64,000 bases of DNA from Peptococcaceae bacterium BRH_c8a (GTDB taxonomy: Bacteria > Bacillota > Desulfotomaculia > Desulfotomaculales > Desulfallaceae), in contig LADP01000018.1 of NCBI GenBank assembly GCA_000961575.1, positions 62,001 through 126,000 of the forward strand, written 5' to 3'. Shown one piece after another: positions 58,439 through 64,000 of the stretch (positions are counted from its first letter, which is position 1; each line of letters opens with the position of its first letter). Made by a program: the position numbers and the translations under genes. The notes under the pieces are model-generated. The model searched no databases. It had not been told where the DNA came from and worked only from the letters and a program-made list of their open reading frames with translations.

Positions 58439-60325
58439 ATGCATCTATTAAGTGCTGAAAATATAGTCAAAAGCTACAGCGAAAAAAATCTGCTTAGCCA
58501 AATAAATCTTGGTATCAATGAAGGGGATAAAATAGGACTGATTGGAATTAATGGCACGGGCAAGTCCACGTTGCTTAAAATCATTGCCGGTGTGGAAAAA
58601 GCAGACGGAGGAACCATAACTAAGGGCAAGGCAGTTAAAATAGAATACTTGCCCCAAAACCCGGTTTTTAATCCCGAAGCTACGGTACTGGAGCAGGTTT
58701 TTAAAGGGAACGCCAAGATTATGAAGTTAATCAGGGAGTATGAAGAAGCAATTGGCAGACAGGATACGGCAAGCGATACTATTTCGAACCTTATTCACGA
58801 GATGGACGCAATGGATGCCTGGAATATTCAGAGTGAAGCAAAAGCTATTCTGACCAGGTTGGGTAGTTTGGATCTTAATGCCCTAGTAGATACCTTATCC
58901 GGGGGGCAGAAAAAGAAAATAGCTTTGGCTGCCGCATTGGTTAACCCTGCGGACTTACTTATTTTAGATGAGCCAACAAACCACTTGGACAATGATACCA
59001 TTGACTGGCTGGAACAATACCTAAATAAGCGCAAAGGTGCGCTGCTGATGGTCACTCATGACCGTTATTTTTTAGATCGGGTGGTAAATCAGATCGCCGA
59101 GTTAGAAAACGGTAATCTTTATTTATACCAAGGTAATTATAGTTATTATTTGGTTAAGAAAATCCAGCGGGTCGAAATGACGGAAGCAAGCGAGAAAAAG
59201 AGACAGCGGTTGCTTAAAAAAGAGTTGGCCTGGATTAAGAAGGGTGCTAAAGCTAGAACCACAAAGCAGAAAGCTCGCATTGACCGTTTTAACAAGTTAA
59301 GTGAACAGACTGGGACTCCAACCGATGAAAAACTGCAAATATCAGTAGCTTCCAGCCGTCTGGGTAAAAAGATTATTGCACTAGACAATATAAATAAAAC
59401 CTTTAATCAGATTAAGATCATAGATGATTTTAGTTACTCCATGCTCAGAAATGACCGGGTTGGTATCGTTGGGCCAAACGGATGCGGTAAGTCAACGCTT
59501 TTAAATATTATCTGCGGTAGGGTCAAGCCCGATAGTGGCACGGTAGAAGTGGGCGAAACAGTTAAAATTGGTTTTTACTCCCAGGAAATGCAGCATATTG
59601 ACGACAGCTTAAGGGTTATAGAGTATATCAAAGAAACGGCTGAGTATTTAAACACCGCTGAAGGGTATCAAATAAGTGCATCGCAAATGCTGGAGCGGTT
59701 TTTATTTCCTCCTGCACTACAATGGTCTCTAATAGAGAAGCTTTCCGGCGGGGAAAAAAGAAGGTTAAACCTGCTTAAAATACTTATGGAAGCGCCCAAC
59801 ATACTGCTGATGGATGAACCAACCAACGACCTGGATATAGAAACACTGGCTGTTTTGGAGGATTACCTTGAAGATTTTAACGGAGCTGTTATTGCTGTTT
59901 CTCATGATCGATATTTCCTAGACCGGATGGCTGAAAAGATATTTGCCTTTGCAGGGGGCGCAAGCATTGTGCAGTATCCGGGGAATTATACTGATTTTAA
60001 AGAAAGAGTTATGCATAACCAAAATACAGCCGCTGCGAATATAATTGACGGTAAAGTTAAAAAGGATATTACTGTAAAAACAAAGGAAAAGCCGTTAAAG
60101 TTATCTTTTAATGAACAAAGAGAATATGCTGAAATAGATACTATAATTGCTGAGATTGAGGTTAAAATTAAAAAACTGCAAGAAAAAATCGATCAGGCGT
60201 TTGACAATTATGTACTCTTGCAGCAATTATTAGACGAAAAGGAAGATCTGGAAAAGCAGCTGGAAGAAAAGATGGAAAGATGGGTTTATCTCAATGAGCT
60301 GGCCGAAAAAATATCTAAGGTGTAG
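58439..60325 (+). CDS. ABC-F family ATPase
   Basis: Two ABC domains, LSGGQKKKIALA, LSGGEKRRLNLL, DEPTNHLDNDTI, coiled-coil C-terminus; ATG at 58439 with RBS AAAGGAAAG. Confidence 0.93.
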   Translation: MHLLSAENIVKSYSEKNLLSQINLGINEGDKIGLIGINGTGKSTLLKIIAGVEKADGGTITKGKAVKIEYLPQNPVFNPEATVLEQVFKGNAKIMKLIREYEEAIGRQDTASDTISNLIHEMDAMDAWNIQSEAKAILTRLGSLDLNALVDTLSGGQKKKIALAAALVNPADLLILDEPTNHLDNDTIDWLEQYLNKRKGALLMVTHDRYFLDRVVNQIAELENGNLYLYQGNYSYYLVKKIQRVEMTEASEKKRQRLLKKELAWIKKGAKARTTKQKARIDRFNKLSEQTGTPTDEKLQISVASSRLGKKIIALDNINKTFNQIKIIDDFSYSMLRNDRVGIVGPNGCGKSTLLNIICGRVKPDSGTVEVGETVKIGFYSQEMQHIDDSLRVIEYIKETAEYLNTAEGYQISASQMLERFLFPPALQWSLIEKLSGGEKRRLNLLKILMEAPNILLMDEPTNDLDIETLAVLEDYLEDFNGAVIAVSHDRYFLDRMAEKIFAFAGGASIVQYPGNYTDFKERVMHNQNTAAANIIDGKVKKDITVKTKEKPLKLSFNEQREYAEIDTIIAEIEVKIKKLQEKIDQAFDNYVLLQQLLDEKEDLEKQLEEKMERWVYLNELAEKISKV

Positions 60326-60380
60326 GAGACGCTGCCACGGCATCGCTAGAAGGATGAAAACTTTTTTCAGGACAGTATTA

Positions 60381-60437
60381 TGTCATTCTGAAACGAAGTG
60401 AAGAATCTTAAGATCCTTCGCTTCGCTCAGGATGACA
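60381..60437. repeat. Dispersed palindromic element, most complete copy
   Basis: TGTCATTCTGAAACGAAGTGAAGAATCTTAAGATCCTTCGCTTCGCTCAGGATGACA. Confidence 0.88.
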
Positions 60438-60477
60438 ACATAAAGATTGTTTTCCGGGTATCCGAGGATTCCAAATC

Positions 60478-60493
60478 GTAGGGGCACCCCTAC
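60478..60493. repeat. GTAGGGGCACCCCTAC palindrome
   Basis: Near-palindromic sequence; partial copy at 62168. Confidence 0.75.
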
Positions 60494-60508
60494 GACAAAC
60501 AACCAAAA

Positions 60509-61183
60509 CTACCCCCGAGCCTTTAGTCGTAATAATTCCTTTCGGATACCTAGGTATAAAAATAAAGCAACGATAACAGTTACCACTAGATTCCAATAGT
60601 TATTGCTTAAATTCAATAGATTATAACTGAATGCTGATTCCAGTGCCAGTGAAGGAATTTTACCGATAGCCGTGGCAATAAGAAAATTAACCACTGAAAC
60701 AGATGTTATGGCCCCCAATAGGTTGATTAACCCGGAGGGAATAAAGGGAGCAACGCGTAAGACTGCAAGAAAATAGACCTGCTTTAACCGGGGTAAATTA
60801 TTGATAAACTCTGAGAGTTTTAGTTGATCTGTTGGCAGCTTGGCTGCTGTCTTGATCCCCCACCGGTAAAGAATCAGGGAAATTACCGCACCGATTATTT
60901 CTCCGGCCCAAGACACCAAGAAGCCGCCATAAATGCCAAAGACAATAACATTTGCCGCGGTTATAAAAATAGAGGGCAGGATACCCAGGATATTGATTAA
61001 AACATTAATTAAAATACTGATTAAAATGGCAATGCTTCCTGCGTTGGCAATGACCTCGGCCATTTGATGCGTGTCCCCTGAGCTTATAAACCTAATCAGC
61101 TCGGACAAGCCGTAATCCCAAAATAATATGATTGATATGATAATGGTAAACAATAAAAAAAGACGGAACATTGATATATTCAA
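60509..61183 (-). CDS. TVP38/TMEM64 (DedA-like VTT) family membrane protein
   Basis: 224 aa; ILPSIFITAANVIVFGIYGGFLVSWAGEIIGAVISLILYRWG; RVAPFIPSGLINLLGAIT. Confidence 0.88.
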   Translation of the reverse strand: MNISMFRLFLLFTIIISIILFWDYGLSELIRFISSGDTHQMAEVIANAGSIAILISILINVLINILGILPSIFITAANVIVFGIYGGFLVSWAGEIIGAVISLILYRWGIKTAAKLPTDQLKLSEFINNLPRLKQVYFLAVLRVAPFIPSGLINLLGAITSVSVVNFLIATAIGKIPSLALESAFSYNLLNLSNNYWNLVVTVIVALFLYLGIRKELLRLKARG

Positions 61184-61208
61184 TGAATCAACTCCGCTCT
61201 ATCATGAG

Positions 61209-62057
61209 CTATGAAATGTTGTATTCAATATCCAATACCTCAAATTGGTACCAGCTAAAATCGCCGGTTTTTAATTTCCAGATCACTTCCCCTTTGGCCG
61301 GCACCAACACACCGTCAAATTCCTTGTAGTCTTCCAGGATGATCTGCCATGTTTCCATTGAGTAATGCCCGTCAAAATCCCCGTACCTGGGCGCCACAAA
61401 ATCGATTACTTCGCCCCGGTCGTTAAAACTAAATACCCCTGACGCATTTACTCCTCTGTAGTTCATGGTGGCTCTGGCTGTATTGGCGTCGACTTCTTCC
61501 CACGTAATATAACTGCTTAGGGCCGCAGTCGGAATCCATACAGTCTCAGCGAGAAATCTTACCATTGAACCCTGGTCAACTTCTTTGCCCTTGGCATCTG
61601 CCACTGTTATTAAGGCTAGCAATTTAATAAGCACGTTTCCCTGGCCATCGTCGTATTTATCCCTTGCCGTCAGGGTTACAAAAGGGGCGGCTTTAACCTT
61701 TGCGTTCCATATGTAACCAGGTTTTTCTACCGTAAAGTGTTGCTCTGCTTCCAGGGGCATCCACGGGTTTTCTTCTTTCATCCGCATAACCGCTTTTTGT
61801 TGTGAACGGGCCGAGGTAATTTTTTCTTTTCCAATCACCTGGGAGTGCTCCAACCATTTTTGCACCACAGGCGGCAGACCTGCCAAATCGGCCTCTTGAA
61901 TGATTTGACCTGGATTTTCCACGTTGTTGCTTAAGAATTCGCTTACTTCTTTAGCTACTTTCTTCTCAAACAGGCTCTGGGCAATAAATGAAACTGTTAA
62001 AAATAAAAAAACAATAATGGCTAAAACAACAAGCATTACTAATAGCGCCTTAGGCAT
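61209..62057 (-). CDS. Hypothetical protein with N-terminal TM segment (DUF6544/DUF6920-like)
   Basis: 282 aa; LPPVVQKWLEHSQVIG..., WMPLEAEQHFTVEKPGYIWNAKV. Confidence 0.65.
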   Translation of the reverse strand: MPKALLVMLVVLAIIVFLFLTVSFIAQSLFEKKVAKEVSEFLSNNVENPGQIIQEADLAGLPPVVQKWLEHSQVIGKEKITSARSQQKAVMRMKEENPWMPLEAEQHFTVEKPGYIWNAKVKAAPFVTLTARDKYDDGQGNVLIKLLALITVADAKGKEVDQGSMVRFLAETVWIPTAALSSYITWEEVDANTARATMNYRGVNASGVFSFNDRGEVIDFVAPRYGDFDGHYSMETWQIILEDYKEFDGVLVPAKGEVIWKLKTGDFSWYQFEVLDIEYNIS

Positions 62058-62110
62058 ATTATTTAACCCCCTAGGTCATAACCCAATTATTACGCCATTC
62101 AGATAAAAGT

Positions 62111-62147
62111 GAAAGATCTAGATCCTTCGCTAACGCTCAGGATGACA
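62111..62147. repeat. Half copy of the dispersed palindromic element
   Basis: GAAAGATCTAGATCCTTCGCTAACGCTCAGGATGACA. Confidence 0.7.
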
Positions 62148-62167
62148 TCATAATAGGGTTCCAGTTA

Positions 62168-62200
62168 GTAGGGGCACCCCTCGCGGGTACCCGGTTCACC
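62168..62200. repeat. GTAGGGGCACCCCTCGCGGGTACCCGGTTCACC element
   Basis: Shares GTAGGGGCACCCCT with 60478-60493. Confidence 0.6.
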
Positions 62201-62301
62201 CATACTCCCGTGGTTCCAAAGTTTATTTTCTAAGTAGAAAGGCATATGAGTCAAGGGAAAATTTCCTTGACTCAATGTATTATGCGGGTTTTATATGCCA
62301 A

Positions 62302-62604
62302 TTATATCTTTACTGCAGTCCCGTAAGCAATAATTTCGGCCGCTCCGGCGGAAACATTCGATGTACCGAATCTGATACCGATAATTGCGTTAGCCCCCAG
62401 GGACTCAGCTTCCCGGATCATCTGGGCAATCGCCTCTTCCCGGGCCGACTTAAGCAGGTCGGCGTATTCTTTGACTTCACCGCCAATCAGCTGGCGGAAG
62501 AAAGCAACAATATCCTTGCCCAAGTGTTTAGCCTTCATGGAACTGCCTCGGACCATGCCGATTACCTGGTATTCGGTCCTGATATCAACGGTTGTTAAAA
62601 GCAT
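62302..62604 (-). CDS. YbjQ/UPF0145 family (heavy-metal-binding domain) protein
   Basis: 100 aa; AIAQMIREAESLGANAIIGIRFGTSNV...AAEIIAYGTAVKI. Confidence 0.92.
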   Translation of the reverse strand: MLLTTVDIRTEYQVIGMVRGSSMKAKHLGKDIVAFFRQLIGGEVKEYADLLKSAREEAIAQMIREAESLGANAIIGIRFGTSNVSAGAAEIIAYGTAVKI

Positions 62605-62642
62605 ATTTGTACCCCCAATTTGTTTTAATTTATTTGTAATGC

Positions 62643-63392
62643 CTAAAAATCCTTTTTCAGCAATTGACTCAGCCCAATCCGGTAAAAAATCCAGGCCACC
62701 AAAGTCATGATTACTATGGCTCCAAGCTGGAAACCGTCTCCGGTATAAACAGGCCAGGCATGCATCTGGCGGTATACGGAGTACATGCCATAACCGGGAA
62801 TCCAGCCGGGTATGCTCAGTACTAATGCGACTCCACAGGCCGCCGCCCCAGCTTTGAGCTGGTCGTCAAATATTACCGAAAACATCAAAGCTAGACTGTA
62901 AATTAACAGCAATCCCGCCGCGTTTACAACCAAACCGGCCATAAATAGGGCCGGCAACCCCTTTCCGGCTGTCAGGGCAGCCAGGTAAGTGAGGGTGGTA
63001 GCGACCGTCATCACTGTCAGCATGGCTGCCGCCCCGGCAATAAACTTGGAGCGGTATATTGTTTCCCGGCCCAGGGGCTTGCTGAATAAAAAGCCGGCGG
63101 TATTGCGGCCGGTTTCTCCGGCTAACTGAGCCATGCCCACGACAACGGCGTAAATAACCAGGATTTGATACAGGTTTTTACTGTACCAGTTAGCCCACAT
63201 ATAAAGTGTAAAGTCACTCATCTGACGACGGTACGTTTCACCCAGGGCACCACCGATGTCTACCTGGAATTTGCCCATCCACTCAAATACAAAGGGGAGC
63301 GTGATGCCCAGAACTGATAACAGTACCAGGGCCAGGGCATGTTTCCAGGCGGTTTCACGTAGTTCCTTTTTCAGCACAGCTCCATTAACCAT
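62643..63392 (-). CDS. ABC transporter permease (ABC-2 type)
   Basis: 6-TM protein; ATG at 63392 with GAGGGGG RBS, overlapping the end of the ATPase gene. Confidence 0.85.
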   Translation of the reverse strand: MVNGAVLKKELRETAWKHALALVLLSVLGITLPFVFEWMGKFQVDIGGALGETYRRQMSDFTLYMWANWYSKNLYQILVIYAVVVGMAQLAGETGRNTAGFLFSKPLGRETIYRSKFIAGAAAMLTVMTVATTLTYLAALTAGKGLPALFMAGLVVNAAGLLLIYSLALMFSVIFDDQLKAGAAACGVALVLSIPGWIPGYGMYSVYRQMHAWPVYTGDGFQLGAIVIMTLVAWIFYRIGLSQLLKKDF

Positions 63393-64000
63393 TCCGGTCA
63401 GCCCCCTCTCGGCGGGTATATTCAATGAAAATATCCTCTAAATCCAGGTCGATTATTTCCAGGGCGAAATGAGGGTATTGGGATAACTTTTCCAATACCT
63501 CGTGGACATTCTCAGTGACCGTCAGCAGGTAACCGGAACCTTCAGGCTCAACCCGGGCAATGCCTGTCTGTTTAAACACATCTTCCGGCGGTCGGCCTTG
63601 GAATACAACCCTGATCCTTTTTTCAGCGGTTTTCAGATCGGCTACGTCCTTAACCGCTACCAGGCGTCCCCGGCTAAGAAAAGCTACCCGGTCGGCCAGT
63701 CGCTCAACCTCATGGAGGGTATGGGATGATAAGAGTACGGTGCTGCCCAGGGCCACCACCTGTTCCATCAGCAGCTTAAAATAATCCCTTCTTTTTATGG
63801 GGTCAAGGCCCGCCCCCGGTTCATCCAGAATCAGCAATTCGGGTTCAGGACCCAGAGCCAGAGTTAGGGTTAGGGCGCTTTTTTGGCCGTGGGAAAACTC
63901 TTTTATCTTTTTGTCTACCGGGATGCTAAATTGCTTAAAAGCCGAGTCCACCAACCTTGGATTCCAGCGGGGATACAAGGAAGCGCAAAAGTTCGCCATT
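63385..64000 (-). CDS. ABC transporter ATP-binding protein (5' part beyond the window)
   Basis: EFSHGQKSALTLTLALGPEPELLILDEPGAGLDPIKRRDYF; N-terminus with Walker A not in the window. Confidence 0.9.
   Translation of the reverse strand, partial: MANFCASLYPRWNPRLVDSAFKQFSIPVDKKIKEFSHGQKSALTLTLALGPEPELLILDEPGAGLDPIKRRDYFKLLMEQVVALGSTVLLSSHTLHEVERLADRVAFLSRGRLVAVKDVADLKTAEKRIRVVFQGRPPEDVFKQTGIARVEPEGSGYLLTVTENVHEVLEKLSQYPHFALEIIDLDLEDIFIEYTRREGADRNG

Overview
This 64 kb window looks like the chromosome of an anaerobic Firmicute (Desulfotomaculum/Peptococcaceae-like by gene content; this is an inference). I read about 50 genes and no rRNA, tRNA, CRISPR array or intact transposase. (1) About 0.2-22.8 kb is a catabolic island. 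It holds a permease, a PrpR-N/PAS sigma-54 activator, a TRAP transporter (dctP-dctQ-dctM), two CoA-transferase systems, two acyl-CoA dehydrogenases, 3-hydroxyacyl-CoA dehydrogenase, thiolase, enoyl-CoA hydratase, a thiolase/HMG-CoA-synthase-like/DUF35 triplet, etfB, etfA and a DUF362 protein. At least two clear -24/-12 (sigma-54) promoters are visible, and both are preceded by copies of a GGTTgCATTTTGAAC-like motif that may be the activator's binding site. (2) About 22.9-33.6 kb carries a P-type ATPase, a queuosine-precursor-type transporter, a TetR/RND efflux operon with two matching operators, and an ABC-F protein. (3) About 33.7-43.0 kb is a signalling block: multi-PAS histidine kinase, NtrC-type response regulator with GAFTGS, HD-GYP protein, a c-di-GMP-I (GEMM) riboswitch, then an MCP and cheW. 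(4) About 43.2-64 kb carries a divergent 4-hydroxybutyryl-CoA-dehydratase/HpaB-family protein, an MBL-fold protein, a DinG-like helicase, a methyltransferase, a metallophosphoesterase, a second etfBA with a degenerate GlcD-like protein, proA, a second CoA-transferase pair, an ABC-F protein, membrane proteins and an ABC transporter truncated by the window end. The best candidates for something undescribed are the HMG-CoA-synthase-like protein lacking its catalytic Cys inside a thiolase/DUF35 triplet, the HpaB-family protein with an altered Fe-S/active-site residue set, the sigma-54 regulon motif, and a 52-aa membrane mini-ORF flanked by two related long hairpins. All coordinates and motif matches were made by eye; no searches were run.
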